NCBI GenBank assembly: GCA_003222395.1
Contig: QHWB01000052.1
Span: 372,001 to 436,000, forward strand
Length of the DNA stretch: 64,000 nucleotides
DNA from: Acidobacteriota bacterium
GTDB lineage: Bacteria; Acidobacteriota; Vicinamibacteria; Vicinamibacterales; CAVVIG01
Direction of reading: 5' to 3'
In this document: one piece after another, positions 28,142-39,139 of the stretch
Position numbering within the stretch: the first letter of the stretch is position 1
How the letters are laid out: each line of letters opens with the position of its first letter
Notes under the pieces: generated by a model
Seen by the model: the letters and a program-made list of their open reading frames with translations, nothing else
Told to the model about the DNA's origin: nothing
The model's database searches: none
Translations under genes and position numbers: made by a program

Positions 28142-29446
28142 TTGAGCCAGCGCCGGGATCTTATGAAGCAAAAAAGGATCGTCCTCGTCGGCGCAATCGC
28201 GGCGGTGCTGTGCCAGGCGCCGCGATATGGGCTGACTGCGGCCGGATCCGACTGGACCCAGTGGGGCGGGCCGAACCGCAACTTCGTGTCCGACGCGACG
28301 GGACTCGCGTCGACGTGGCCGCCCTCCGGTCCGACAAAACTGTGGACGCGCGCGCTCGGTGAAGGACATTCGTCGATCCTCGTCGAACGCGGTCGCCTTT
28401 ACACGATGTATCGCCCCGGCGGCGTGATCTCCTACGTGCGTCGCAGCCAGCAGGAAGTGGTTGCGGCGCTCGACGCCGCGACGGGCAAAACGATCTGGGA
28501 GTTCGCGTACGCCGCGCCGACCGACGGCGTCGATTTCTCAGAGGGCGCCGGCCCCCACGCAACGCCGCTCATCGTCGGCACGCGGGTCTACGCGACGAGC
28601 TCGCGCCGCGAGCTCTTCGCGCTCGACAAAGCGACCGGCAAGCTTCTCTGGTCGCACGATTTCATCAAGGAGTACGGCGCGCCATCGCCCAACCGCGGCG
28701 ATTCCTGCAGTCCGCTCGCCTACAACGGAACGGTTATCGTGACGCTCGGCGGTCCGGACCAAGCCGTCGCCGCGTTCAACCAACGGACCGGCGCGCTCGT
28801 GTGGAAAGGCGGCAGCGGCGAGGTCTCTCCGGCCTCGCCGATTCTGATCGACGTCGATGGCCAGCCGCAGCTCGTCGTGTTCGCGGGCGACCGCGTCGTC
28901 GGGATGAACCCATCGAACGGCCAGACGCTGTGGACCCATCCGCACAAAACGGATTACGGCCTGAACATCAGCACGCCGGTCTGGTCGCCGGCCGATCATG
29001 TCCTCTTCGTTTCCTCAGCCTATAGCGCGGGCAGCCGGGCGATCGAGCTGCATCAAGCGGCGGACAAGACCGTCGCTGCCGAGAAGTGGTTTTCGAACCG
29101 CATGCGCGTGCACATCGGCACGGTCATCCGTCTCGGCGACTACGCGTACGGCTCGAGCGGCGATTTCGGCCCGGCGTTCATCACCGCCGTCGACATGAAG
29201 ACCGGGAGAATCGCGTGGCAGAATCGCGCCTTCGCGCGCGCGCAGCTGCTCTACGCAGACGGGAAGCTGATCGTGCTCGACGAGGATGGCCATCTCGGCC
29301 TCGTGACCGTGTCGCCGCAAGGCATGAAGGTGCTCGCGCGGGCTGATATTCTCGAACACCTGTCGTGGACGCCGCCGACGCTTGCCGGCACAACTCTCTA
29401 TGTGCGCGACAGAAGGACGATCGCGGCCTTCAACCTGGGCGCGTAA
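28142..29446 (+). CDS. PQQ-binding-like beta-propeller repeat protein, secreted
   Basis: DWTQWGGPNRNFVSD; repeated ALDAATGKTIWEF / ALDKATGKLLWSH blades. Confidence 0.92.
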   Translation: MSQRRDLMKQKRIVLVGAIAAVLCQAPRYGLTAAGSDWTQWGGPNRNFVSDATGLASTWPPSGPTKLWTRALGEGHSSILVERGRLYTMYRPGGVISYVRRSQQEVVAALDAATGKTIWEFAYAAPTDGVDFSEGAGPHATPLIVGTRVYATSSRRELFALDKATGKLLWSHDFIKEYGAPSPNRGDSCSPLAYNGTVIVTLGGPDQAVAAFNQRTGALVWKGGSGEVSPASPILIDVDGQPQLVVFAGDRVVGMNPSNGQTLWTHPHKTDYGLNISTPVWSPADHVLFVSSAYSAGSRAIELHQAADKTVAAEKWFSNRMRVHIGTVIRLGDYAYGSSGDFGPAFITAVDMKTGRIAWQNRAFARAQLLYADGKLIVLDEDGHLGLVTVSPQGMKVLARADILEHLSWTPPTLAGTTLYVRDRRTIAAFNLGA

Positions 29447-29592
29447 CCGTCTGCCAGGTTCTCCGTAGCTTTGGAGATTAAGGTTGCTTGCGTCGTGTCC
29501 TGGTCGGCCGGTCAAACGGTGCGCCAGAGCGAGGGCGCCCTCACGCGATCCAGCGTCTGGAACGTTCGATGATGTTCGTTCGGCAACGATGC

Positions 29593-30855
29593 TCATCGCG
29601 CGCGGATGTCGTAAGCGGCGAGCGTCGTCTGGTTGCGGATGTACAGGCGGCCGTCGCTCACGACCGGATGCGCCCAGCTCGGTAATCCCCGATCGGTGAT
29701 TCGGAATCGACCCTTTTCCTGGTACCCGCCGGGCGTGGCAGCGGCCAGGCCGACGACGTTGTCTTCGCTCAATATATAAAGGTTGCCGTCCGCGTACGTC
29801 AGCGAGCCCTTGCCGACGCTGCGATCGCGCCACATCATCTTTCCGGTCGCGAAATCCAGGCATGTGAGGATGGAGTTGTTGAAGCCGTAGAGATAGCCGT
29901 TCACCAGCACGATCCCGCCGTGGTGATTCTGCATCTCGCGCGTGAAGTAGATCTGACGCGCGCTCACCTCGCCGTTCCGCGCCGTCAGGCCAAGCAGCGC
30001 CGCCCCGGTGCCGTAGTTCGACGAATAGAAGACTTTGTCGTCGTGGAAGATCGGCGTGGCGATGTTGGCGGTGTTGTTCGCGACCGGCTCAAACCTCCAC
30101 ATCAACCTGCCGTCCGTTGCGCGGACGCCGACGCCGGCGCTCGACGTCAGCGTCATGACGACTCGCACGCCCTGGACGTCGGCAGCGATCGGCGAGGCAT
30201 AGCCGGCTTCGTCGCTCAGCTGCTGGCTGGTCCACACCGTCTTGCCGGTTATCTTGTCGAGCGCGACGATTCCGGCACGCGGACCGCCGGGCGTGACGAT
30301 GACGTTGTTGCCGTCGACGAGCGGCGATTCGCTGATCAACCACGAAATCTGGCGGCCGCTGAAGTCGCTCAGGATATTGCGCTGCCACAGCGACGTGCCG
30401 TCCTCGGTCTTGAGGCACGCGAGCGTCCCCTGCTCCGTCAGGACGTACACGCGATCATCGTCGACCGTCGGCGTGCCGCGCGGACCCGACCCGCGATCGT
30501 TGGTTCCAGCAGGCCCGAGCGCCTTCGACCAGATCCCTTTCCCATCGGCGCGATTGAGCGCGTAGATCACGCTCTGCCTGTCTTTCGCGCCCTGCACGAA
30601 AATGCGATCGCGCTTGGTCGCGATCGAGCCGTAGCCGGCGCCGAGCGTCGCGACCGACCAAACGATCGGCGGACCTGCGGCCGGCCAGTTCTCCAGTAAT
30701 CCAGTCTCTTGTGACAATCCGTTACGTTCGGGCCCCCGCCACTGCGGCCAGTCGACGGTCGAATCGCGGCCCTGAAACGGGAACGCCACGATGACGGCGC
30801 TCGTCCCAAGAGCGAACGCCAGCATCAAACTGCAAACCGCCGATCTACGCGTCAT
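29593..30855 (-). CDS. PQQ-binding-like beta-propeller repeat protein, secreted
   Basis: Start MTRRSAVCSLMLAFALG at 30855; DWPQWRGPERNGLSQETGLLENWP; ALDKITGKTVWTS. Confidence 0.92.
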   Translation of the reverse strand: MTRRSAVCSLMLAFALGTSAVIVAFPFQGRDSTVDWPQWRGPERNGLSQETGLLENWPAAGPPIVWSVATLGAGYGSIATKRDRIFVQGAKDRQSVIYALNRADGKGIWSKALGPAGTNDRGSGPRGTPTVDDDRVYVLTEQGTLACLKTEDGTSLWQRNILSDFSGRQISWLISESPLVDGNNVIVTPGGPRAGIVALDKITGKTVWTSQQLSDEAGYASPIAADVQGVRVVMTLTSSAGVGVRATDGRLMWRFEPVANNTANIATPIFHDDKVFYSSNYGTGAALLGLTARNGEVSARQIYFTREMQNHHGGIVLVNGYLYGFNNSILTCLDFATGKMMWRDRSVGKGSLTYADGNLYILSEDNVVGLAAATPGGYQEKGRFRITDRGLPSWAHPVVSDGRLYIRNQTTLAAYDIRAR

Positions 30856-30906
30856 AAGAGGAACTCCCTCGAAGGCGGCCGCATCAGGATATGGGAGAAT
30901 TCGCCA

Positions 30907-33033
30907 ATGTATCAGACGCCGATCAACCGTGTTGCGGCCGTCGCGTACTGCCTGCTCGCGGCGGTCGTTCCTTCCGCGGCACAACCTCCGGTTTACACGA
31001 CGCTGCCGCCGATTACGGTGACGGCGCAAAAGGAACCAGACGATCCGCAGAACCTGCCGGTGAGCGTGACGGCCGTCTCGAACGAAATGCTGACGCTCGC
31101 CGCGCTGAACAGTGTCAGCCAGGCGGGCTGGTTCGCGCCGAACAGTTTCTTCAACGAGTTCACGGCGCGAAAACTGAGCAACCCGCGGTTCCGCGGCGTC
31201 GGTGCGAGCCCGACCAATCCCGGCGTCACCAGCTACATCGACGGCGTCCCGCAGCTCAACGCCAACTCCTCGAGCATCGAGCTGGTGGACGTCGATCAGA
31301 TTGAGTTCGTCCGCGGCCCGCAGAGCGCGCTGTTCGGGCGCAACGCGCTCGGCGGCATCATCAATATCACGAGCGGCCGGCCATCGTTGAAAACGTGGAC
31401 CGGCAGCCTGATTGGCCCGTACGGCAACTTCAACAGCGGCGATGTGCGCGGCACCGTTTCCGGCCCGCTGAAGGGCGACACCGTCGCTGTCGGATTGGGC
31501 TTCGGCTACTCGGCCCGCGACGGGTTCACGAAGAACGACGTCACCGGCCACGGCCTCGACTCGCGCTCGGCCCTGTTCGGCAAGGGCCAGCTTCTGTGGA
31601 AGCCCAACGCGCGCTGGGAGGCGCGGGCGATGGTCAGCGGTGAACGCGCACGCGACGGCGACTACGCGCTCAACGACCTCGGCGCCCTTCGCGCGAGACC
31701 GTTTCACACGTCACGCGATGTCGAAGGATTCACTCACCGCGACATCGTCGCGCCGACGGTTCACGTGTCGTTCACCGGATCGAAGATCGACTTCTCGACG
31801 ACGACCGGCTTCCTGAAATGGAAGACGGAAGATCTGACCGACCTCGATTACACGGCGCAGCCCCTCATCACGCGCAACAACACCGAAGAGGACTTCCAGT
31901 TCACCGAGGAGGCCAGGTTCGCGTCGGCGAAGGCCGCGCCGATCGTTCTCTCTCCGCGTGTGGCGCTGAAGTGGCAGCTCGGCGTCTTTACGTTCACGCA
32001 GAACTACACGCAGGACGCCGTCAACAACTTTTCGCCGTTCGTGCTCTCCCAGTTCCTGAGCTTCCCGGTCAGCCAGCACTCGCCGAAATCGGCATTGGAC
32101 GATCGCGGACTCGGGATATACGGCCAGGCCACGTTCAGCTTCTCGAGCGCGCTCGATGTCGTCGTCGGCGCGCGCGGCGATCGCGAGCACAGGGAGGCGA
32201 GCTTGAATACGTTCTTCACACCCGCCATAGCGCCCGCCGTGGTCCTGACGCCGCAGAAGGACTTCGCCGACGTATCGCCGCAGTTCTCGGTGGCCCACCG
32301 CGTCGTACCGAAGACGACCGTGTATGGCACTGTCGCGCGCGGATTCAAAGCCGGCGGCTTCAACGCAGCGTCGCCGGCGGGAGCGGAGGCCTACAGCGAG
32401 GAACACAGCTGGAACTACGAAGCCGGGGTGAAGACCGCCGCGTTTGCCAACCGCTTGTCGGCCAGCGTCGCGGCGTTTCGCATCGACTGGAGCGACGTGC
32501 AGGTGAACGTGCCCAATCCGCTTGTGCCCGCGCAGTTCTTCATCGGGAACGCGGCCGGCGCCCACAGCACGGGCGTCGAGTTCGAAATTCACGCGCGACC
32601 AGACCCGGTGCTCGATCTGTTCGGCGGCGCCGGCTTCACCCACGCGCGCTTTTCGGACGGCAGCATGTCCAACGGCGTGGACGTGAGCGGCAAGACGCTG
32701 GCGAATATGCCGAGCTACACGGCCGACTTCGGCGTTCAGTTCACGCATCCGCTCAACGGCGAGCTGGCGTTGACGGCGCGCGCCGAGGCCATCTGTTACG
32801 GCGACTATCAGTACGACGACGCGAACACCGCGGGGCAAAGTGCATATAAGTTGGCGAACTTCCGCGCGGGCGTGCGCGGCAGACACACCTTCGGCGAAGT
32901 GTGGATCCGGAACGCATTCGACACGCGCTACGTGCTGGTCGCGTTTCCGTATCCCGGCCTGGCGCCGTCGGGATTCGTGGGCGAAAATGGCGCGCCGCGC
33001 ACCTTCGGGGTACGGGCGGGAGTGAGTTTCTGA
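30907..33033 (+). CDS. TonB-dependent receptor (classic plug/barrel type)
   Basis: ITVTAQKEPDDPQNLPVSVTAVSNEML; VDQIEFVRGPQSALFGRNALGGIINITSGRP; C-terminal RTFGVRAGVSF. Confidence 0.95.
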   Translation: MYQTPINRVAAVAYCLLAAVVPSAAQPPVYTTLPPITVTAQKEPDDPQNLPVSVTAVSNEMLTLAALNSVSQAGWFAPNSFFNEFTARKLSNPRFRGVGASPTNPGVTSYIDGVPQLNANSSSIELVDVDQIEFVRGPQSALFGRNALGGIINITSGRPSLKTWTGSLIGPYGNFNSGDVRGTVSGPLKGDTVAVGLGFGYSARDGFTKNDVTGHGLDSRSALFGKGQLLWKPNARWEARAMVSGERARDGDYALNDLGALRARPFHTSRDVEGFTHRDIVAPTVHVSFTGSKIDFSTTTGFLKWKTEDLTDLDYTAQPLITRNNTEEDFQFTEEARFASAKAAPIVLSPRVALKWQLGVFTFTQNYTQDAVNNFSPFVLSQFLSFPVSQHSPKSALDDRGLGIYGQATFSFSSALDVVVGARGDREHREASLNTFFTPAIAPAVVLTPQKDFADVSPQFSVAHRVVPKTTVYGTVARGFKAGGFNAASPAGAEAYSEEHSWNYEAGVKTAAFANRLSASVAAFRIDWSDVQVNVPNPLVPAQFFIGNAAGAHSTGVEFEIHARPDPVLDLFGGAGFTHARFSDGSMSNGVDVSGKTLANMPSYTADFGVQFTHPLNGELALTARAEAICYGDYQYDDANTAGQSAYKLANFRAGVRGRHTFGEVWIRNAFDTRYVLVAFPYPGLAPSGFVGENGAPRTFGVRAGVSF

Positions 33034-33088
33034 TCTGGACACTGTATCGCCCCAACTGTTGTGAGGTCACATCGGTGAGGCGCACACC

Positions 33089-35314
33089 ATGACGATACTG
33101 AAGAAATCGAGCCTCCTGGTTTTCCTCGGTGCGATGAGCGTGCTGGCGTCCGCGCAGGGATCCCGGCGCGTCGCGGTCGGCGACTGGCCGGAAGCGCGCG
33201 GGCCGAATCGCGATGGCGTCTCGATGGAGACCGGTCTGGTCGACAAGTGGGCGATCAACGGCCAGAACTTCCTGTGGCGCGCGCCGTACGGCGGGCGGTC
33301 GGCGCCGATTGTGATGGGCAACCGGGTCTACGTGCAGAACCCGGCCGGACGCGGTCCCGCGATGCAGGAACGGGTCATGGCGCTCGATGCCGATACCGGC
33401 AACGTGGTCTGGGAGTACAAGTTCAACATCTTCCAAAGCGACGTGCCGCCGCATCGCGTCGGCTGGCCCTCGCCCGCCGCCGATCCCGAGACGGGCAATA
33501 TCTACGCCCTCGGCGTCGGCGCGCTGGTCGTCGCATTGAACAAGGATGGCAAGCTGCTCTGGGAGCGATCCATCGGTGAGGAATTCGCCGCCTTCACCAC
33601 GCACGGCGGCCGGACAATGTCGCCGCTCATCGATGGCGATCTGGTCATCGTCAATGCCGCCATCTCGAACTGGGGCGCGCTGGCCAACCGCTCCCTGCGA
33701 TTCGTCGCGCTCGACAAGCGAACCGGCGACATCGTCTACGTCTCGACGCCCGGTGGACGACCGTACGACACGGCATATCCCGCGCCGATCATCGCGACGA
33801 TCAACGGCATCCGCCTGCTCATCTGCGGAAACGGCGACGGCGGATATCAGGCGATCAAACCGCAGACCGGTGAGAAGGTGTGGAGCTTCACGCTGTCGAA
33901 GCGCGCGATCAACACCGGCGCCGTCGTCAAGGGGAATACGGTGATCGTCTCGCACGGCGACGAGAACCTCGACTCCGAAGAGCTGGGGATGATCGCGGCG
34001 ATCGACGGATCGCAGACCGGTGACATCAAACAGACGAAATGGGCCGTGAAGGGGATGCAGTTCGGCTTCTCCTCGCCGGTGATCGACGGCGATCGCGTGT
34101 ATCAGATCGAGAACGGCTCGCGTATGCGGGCCTTCGATATCGCCAGCGGCCGGGAGTTGTGGAAGCAGGATCTCGGAACGGTGCAGAAGGCGCCGCCGGT
34201 GCTGGCCGACGGCAAGATCTACGTGGGCACTGAAAGCGGGAAGTTCTTCATCCTGCGGCCGCACGCGGACAAGGCCGAGGTGCTCAGCGAGGTCCAGCTG
34301 CCGATCAGCACGAACAGCGCGCAGCAGGAAGAGGGAACGCCCGAGCCGGTGCTGGGCGGCGCGGCCGTTTCGCGCGGGCGAATCTTTTTTGTGTCCAGCG
34401 ACGCCGTGTACGCCATCGGACCCAAGGCCGCCAAGACGACGACGGGATGGGCGGTGGACGCGCCCGCGGAGAAAGGCGATGGCGCGCCGGCGTACGTGCA
34501 GGTGACGCCGACCGAAATGGTGCTGAAGCCGGGACAGACCGTCAGGCTGCACGCAAGGCTCTTCGACGCGAAGGGTCGATTCCTGCGCGAAGAAACCGCC
34601 GCGACATGGTCGCTGCAGGGACTGAAGGGGACGGTTGCCGACGGGACGTTCACGGTCGCTGCCGATCCGGTCGCGCAGGCCGGCACCATCAAGGCGGCGG
34701 CGGGCGCGACGAGCGGCGAGGCACGCGCACGCATCGTGCAACCGCTGCCGTGGACCGAAACGTTCGACTCGTACGCCGACGGCTCGTCGCCGCCGGGATG
34801 GGTCAATGCAGCCGCCGGCAAGTTCTCCGTGACGACGCTCGACGGCCAGAAAGTGCTGCAGAAAGCTCCCGACGAGAGCATCTTCCAGCGGCTGCGCATG
34901 TTCATCGGACCGGTCGACTGGTCCAACTACACGTTCGAAGCGGATGTTCGGGTGAACACGCGGCGGCGGCAGATGGGCGACATCGGGATTACGGCGCAGC
35001 GATACACGCTCGTGTTGTACGGCAACAACCAGCAGCTGAAGCTCGAGCCATGGGAGCCGGAAGTGCAGCGAACGGTCACGGTGCCGTTCGCGTGGAAGCC
35101 CGATGCCTGGTACCACCTGAAGCTGCGGGTCGAGAATACCGCCGACGGCAAGGTCCGGGCCCGCGGTAAGGCGTGGCCCACCGGAGACGCGGAGCCGGCC
35201 GCATGGATGATCGACAAACTGGATCCGATCGGAAACCGCCAGGGCGCGCCCGGCGTCTTCGCCGCCGCGCAGTTCGGCGCCTATCTGGACAACCTGAAGA
35301 TCGTGGCAAATTAG
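33089..35314 (+). CDS. PQQ-binding-like beta-propeller protein with C-terminal LamG/concanavalin-like domain
   Basis: GDWPEARGPNRDGVSMETGLVDKWA; KTGDIVYVS blades; C-terminal ETFDSYADGSSPPGWVNAAAGKFSV...NYTFEADVRVNTRRRQMGDIGI. Confidence 0.9.
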   Translation: MTILKKSSLLVFLGAMSVLASAQGSRRVAVGDWPEARGPNRDGVSMETGLVDKWAINGQNFLWRAPYGGRSAPIVMGNRVYVQNPAGRGPAMQERVMALDADTGNVVWEYKFNIFQSDVPPHRVGWPSPAADPETGNIYALGVGALVVALNKDGKLLWERSIGEEFAAFTTHGGRTMSPLIDGDLVIVNAAISNWGALANRSLRFVALDKRTGDIVYVSTPGGRPYDTAYPAPIIATINGIRLLICGNGDGGYQAIKPQTGEKVWSFTLSKRAINTGAVVKGNTVIVSHGDENLDSEELGMIAAIDGSQTGDIKQTKWAVKGMQFGFSSPVIDGDRVYQIENGSRMRAFDIASGRELWKQDLGTVQKAPPVLADGKIYVGTESGKFFILRPHADKAEVLSEVQLPISTNSAQQEEGTPEPVLGGAAVSRGRIFFVSSDAVYAIGPKAAKTTTGWAVDAPAEKGDGAPAYVQVTPTEMVLKPGQTVRLHARLFDAKGRFLREETAATWSLQGLKGTVADGTFTVAADPVAQAGTIKAAAGATSGEARARIVQPLPWTETFDSYADGSSPPGWVNAAAGKFSVTTLDGQKVLQKAPDESIFQRLRMFIGPVDWSNYTFEADVRVNTRRRQMGDIGITAQRYTLVLYGNNQQLKLEPWEPEVQRTVTVPFAWKPDAWYHLKLRVENTADGKVRARGKAWPTGDAEPAAWMIDKLDPIGNRQGAPGVFAAAQFGAYLDNLKIVAN

Positions 35315-35343
35315 CGCCTGCGGCCCGCGCGAGCAGCCGGGGC

Positions 35344-35368
35344 CCCCAACGCGGCAGCCGCGTTGGGG
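35344..35368. repeat. Perfect palindromic hairpin CCCCAACGCGGC-A-GCCGCGTTGGGG
   Basis: 12-bp perfect arms around 1-nt loop; between two PQQ-like genes. Confidence 0.85.
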
Positions 35369-35432
35369 TGGCAGTAGCGAGTCTTCGAGCGCGCAGCGCG
35401 AGCCGTGAGAAATGTCAACAGGACCTGACATC

Positions 35433-36884
35433 ATGAGAAAGCATCTATCTCGTTCTCTTCTCGTCGCGTTGCTGTTGATGCTAGCTGCCACGATTTCGAG
35501 CCAATCTGCCTCCGATCCTGGCAGCGGCGACTGGCCCATGTGGGGCGGCACCCCCGATCGCAACATGGTGTCGACCATGAAAGGGCTGCCGACCGAGTGG
35601 GACGTCAAGACGAAGAAGAACGTCAAATGGATCGCCGAGCTCGGATCCCAGAGCTACGGTAATCCGGTCGTGGCCGGCGGCATGGTCTTCGTCGGCACGA
35701 ACAACGAGCGGCTGCGCGATCCCAAGCAGCCGGGCGATCGCGGCGTGCTGATGGCCTTCCGCGAATCGGACGGCGAGTTCCTGTGGCAGCAGACGCACGA
35801 AAAGCTCGCGGCCGGCCGGGCCAACGACTGGCCGTATCAGGGCGTCGCCTCGTCACCGCTCGTCGAGGGGACACATCTGTACTACACGAGCAACCGTGGA
35901 GTGGTCTGGTGCCTCGACATCAACGGCTTCCGCGACGGCAAGAACGATGGTCCGGTGACCGACGAGAAGCTGACCGGCCAATTCGACGCCGACGTGATCT
36001 GGTCGTTCGACATGATGGAAGAAGTCGGATCGTATCCGCACAACATGTCCAACTCGTCGCCGGTCATCTGGGGCGATTTGGTCTTCGTGAGCACGTCGAA
36101 CGGGCAGGACGAAAGCCACGTGCACATTCCGTCGCCGAAAGCGCCCGCGATCATCGCGCTCAACAAGAACACCGGGAAGCTCGTGTGGGAGGACAACTCG
36201 GTCGAGGACCGCATCCTGCATGGACAGTGGTCGACGCCTTCGGTCGGACGGATTGGCGGGGTCGATCAAGTGGTAAGCGCACAGGGCGACGGCTGGGTGC
36301 GCGGCTACGAGGCGGCGACCGGCAAGAAGCTCTGGGAGTTCGACACGAATCCGAAGGACTCGGTGTGGCCGAAAACGCGGAACGAATTGATCGCCACGCC
36401 GGTCATTTACCAGGACCGCGTCTACATCGGCAACGGCCAGGATCCGGAGCACGGAGAGGGCGTCGGTCACTTCTATTGCATCGACGCCACCAAGCGCGGC
36501 GACATCACGCAGAGCGGCAGGGTGTGGCAGTTCGACAAGATCCGACGATCGATTTCGACGGCATCCATCGTCGACGGCCTCCTGTACGTTCCAGACTTCA
36601 GCGGCTTCCTGCACTGTCTCGATGCGAAGACCGGTCAGGAGTACTGGACGCACGACATGTTCGCCGCCGTCTGGGGTTCGACGCTGGTGGTCGATGGCAA
36701 GGTGTATCTCGGCGACGAGGACGGCGACGTCACCATCCTGCAAGCGGGCAAGGAAAAGAAAGTCCTCGGCGAGATGAACATGGGCAGCGCGGTGTATGCC
36801 ACGCCAGTGCCCGCGCACGGCGCGCTGTTCCTGAACAATCGCAATCAGCTCTTCGCGCTGGCCGCTAATGCAGGCACGAAATAG
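35433..36884 (+). CDS. PQQ-binding-like beta-propeller repeat protein, secreted
   Basis: ATG at 35433 ([24 protein letters not shown]); [35 protein letters not shown] blades. Confidence 0.92.
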   Translation: MRKHLSRSLLVALLLMLAATISSQSASDPGSGDWPMWGGTPDRNMVSTMKGLPTEWDVKTKKNVKWIAELGSQSYGNPVVAGGMVFVGTNNERLRDPKQPGDRGVLMAFRESDGEFLWQQTHEKLAAGRANDWPYQGVASSPLVEGTHLYYTSNRGVVWCLDINGFRDGKNDGPVTDEKLTGQFDADVIWSFDMMEEVGSYPHNMSNSSPVIWGDLVFVSTSNGQDESHVHIPSPKAPAIIALNKNTGKLVWEDNSVEDRILHGQWSTPSVGRIGGVDQVVSAQGDGWVRGYEAATGKKLWEFDTNPKDSVWPKTRNELIATPVIYQDRVYIGNGQDPEHGEGVGHFYCIDATKRGDITQSGRVWQFDKIRRSISTASIVDGLLYVPDFSGFLHCLDAKTGQEYWTHDMFAAVWGSTLVVDGKVYLGDEDGDVTILQAGKEKKVLGEMNMGSAVYATPVPAHGALFLNNRNQLFALAANAGTK

Positions 36885-38010
36885 CCCGCGCGCTCTGCGG
36901 GACGGCCTCAAGGCCGTCCCCTGCATTCTGCTGATATCGGTTCTCGTATCCGCGCAGACGCCCACCGCGGCGAACTGGAGTCAGTTTCGCGGCGACGCGC
37001 GCCTGACCGGCATCGCGGCGGCCGCGCTGCCCGATCGCTTGACGCTGCGCTGGACGTACGAGGCCGGTGAGTCGATCGAATCGTCGGCCGCCATCGTCGA
37101 CGGCGCGGTCTACGTCGGATCGGCGAAGGGCGAGCTGCTGGCGATCGATCTCGAGAGCGGGAAGCTGCGGTGGAAGTACTCCACCGGCGAAGGCGGCTTC
37201 ATCGGTGAATCGTCGCCCGCTGTGGGCGCCGACGCCGTGTATGTGGGCGATCTCGCCGGCGTCGTTCACGCCGTCGGCATTCGCGACGGACGCCGGCTGT
37301 GGACGTTCAGGACCGACGGCGAAGTGCGATCGTCGCCGGTGCTGGTCAACGACCTGCTGCTGATCGGATCGTACGACACCAACTTGTACGCGCTCGACAG
37401 GCGCAGCGGCAAGGTGCGCTGGCAGCTGCAGACCAGCGGGCCCGTGCACGCGACGCCGGCCGTCCAGAATGGCGTGGCATACATCGGCGGCTGCGATGAA
37501 CAGTTCCGCGCCGTGCGGATTGCCGACGGCAAGACGCTGTTCGAGCTGCCGCTCGGCGCCTACACCGGCGCCTCGACGGCCGTTGACGGCGGCCGGGCGT
37601 ACGTCGGCACGTTCAACTCGGAAGTGCTCGCCATCAATCTCCAGACTCGCAAGCTCGCGTGGTCGTTTCGCGATCCCGATCGCGAGTTTCCGTACTACTC
37701 GTCGGCCGCGCTCGTCGACGGTCGCGTCATCGTCGGCGGCCGCGACAAAGCGATCCACGCCATCGACGCCGCGAGCGGCAGGAGCGCGTGGAAGTTCGTG
37801 ACGCGGGCGCGCGTCGATTCGTCGCCGGTCGTCGCCGGCGGACGCGTCTACGTCGGCTCGAACGATGGCAAGCTCTACGTGCTCGACGCGGCAACCGGAC
37901 AGAAGCGCTGGGAGTTCGACGCGGGCGACGCCATCACCGCCTCGCCGTCGATCGCAGCCGGACGTCTCGTCGTCGGGTCGACCGACGGGCGGCTCTACTG
38001 CTTCGGCTAA
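36868..38010 (+). CDS. PQQ-binding-like beta-propeller repeat protein, overlaps upstream gene by 17 bp
   Basis: [58 protein letters not shown] blades. Confidence 0.92.
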   Translation: MQARNSPRALRDGLKAVPCILLISVLVSAQTPTAANWSQFRGDARLTGIAAAALPDRLTLRWTYEAGESIESSAAIVDGAVYVGSAKGELLAIDLESGKLRWKYSTGEGGFIGESSPAVGADAVYVGDLAGVVHAVGIRDGRRLWTFRTDGEVRSSPVLVNDLLLIGSYDTNLYALDRRSGKVRWQLQTSGPVHATPAVQNGVAYIGGCDEQFRAVRIADGKTLFELPLGAYTGASTAVDGGRAYVGTFNSEVLAINLQTRKLAWSFRDPDREFPYYSSAALVDGRVIVGGRDKAIHAIDAASGRSAWKFVTRARVDSSPVVAGGRVYVGSNDGKLYVLDAATGQKRWEFDAGDAITASPSIAAGRLVVGSTDGRLYCFG

Positions 38011-38204
38011 AATTGACGTTCCACCAATTCGTGGAGACGCATCCTGATCGGCGATCTGTTCACCGATAGAGTCGACAAGGTCTGGCAGCCGATGGAGTCG
38101 GTCAGTGCGCCGGGCAAGGCACCGATTCCACCGTGGAATGCCGGCATGCCGATCGATGCGGCGCCGGAAAAATCGAACGAGCTCATTCTGCCGGAAGGAC
38201 GAAA

Positions 38205-38629
38205 GCCATAGCGGCCTGGCGCGCGTCCTCATCGAGCGCTCGAAGGATGTCGTCACGATTCTCCTGCTGCCGGCATTCTTCGCATTCGCGGGCATGCGAA
38301 CGCGGATCGATCTGGTATCCGGAGCATCCAGTTTGGCGATCTGCGCTCTGATCGTCCTCGTGGCGACGACGGCCGGTAAGTTCGGCGGCACGTTCATCGC
38401 GGCGCGCGTGACGGGCCTCGGTTCGCGCGCGGCGGCGAGCCTGGGGATTCTGATGAACACCGCGGGCTGATGGAGCTGATCGTGCTCAACATCGGTCTCG
38501 ATCTGGGCGTGATGTCCCCCGGTGCTGTTCACGATGATGGTGCTCATGGCACTGGCGACAACGATTGCGACGACGCCGCTCGTCGATCTGCTCGTGCCCG
38601 GCCTCGTGCGCTACAATCGACCGGCCTGA
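38205..38629 (+). pseudogene. C-terminal remnant of CPA2-type cation/proton antiporter with at least two frameshifts
   Basis: VVTILLLPAFFAFAGMRTRIDLVSG...GKFGGTFIAARVTG...GILMNTAG* then, in shifted frames, LMELIVLNIGLDLGVMSP and VLFTMMVLMALATTIATTPLVDLLVPGLVRYNRPA*. Confidence 0.8.
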
Positions 38630-38672
38630 CGGCTAGCGAATGAGTCCACACAATCCAGGAGAGAGAAAACGT

Positions 38673-39122
38673 ATGGGATGGGTGATCTTCGTGGCCGGCG
38701 CCGCGTTGTCCTGGGGCGCGTACGGAGTGTTTCTGCAGCAAGGACAGATTCAACTCGGAAATCCGCTCAAGGCGCTGCTGTGTGTGGGCGTCGCCTACTT
38801 CCTGATCGGCGTCCTGATCCCCGTCGTCGGCCTGTCGGCGCAGGGCGGGTTGTCGGGGTTCAACATGGGCGGGATCATCCGCGCGACGATCGGAGGCGGG
38901 CTCGGCGCCGCCGGCGCCGTGTGCATCATCTGGGCGTTCAAGTCCGGTGGCCTGCCCGTGTACGTGATGCCGCTCGTGTTCGGCGGCGCGCCGATCGTCA
39001 ACGTGCTGCTGGCCATGACGCTGCACCCGCCGAAGTCGGCCATCAACCCGATGCTGTACCTCGGCTTCGTGCTGGCGTCGATCGGCGCTGCGATGGTGCT
39101 CTACTTCAGACCGACGGCTTGA
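38673..39122 (+). CDS. Small multi-TM membrane protein (EamA/DMT half-transporter-like)
   Basis: MGWVIFVAGAALSWGAYGVFLQQGQ...GLGAAGAVCIIWAFKSGGLPVYVMPLVFGGAPIVNVLLAM...SIGAAMVLYF; purine-rich RBS upstream. Confidence 0.75.
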   Translation: MGWVIFVAGAALSWGAYGVFLQQGQIQLGNPLKALLCVGVAYFLIGVLIPVVGLSAQGGLSGFNMGGIIRATIGGGLGAAGAVCIIWAFKSGGLPVYVMPLVFGGAPIVNVLLAMTLHPPKSAINPMLYLGFVLASIGAAMVLYFRPTA

Positions 39123-39139
39123 AGGAACTGGAAGAAATC

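Noticed and set aside
32753-35626. 957-aa minus-strand ORF
   Set aside because: Antisense to a TonB receptor end and a PQQ-like gene; composition typical of GC-rich shadow frames.
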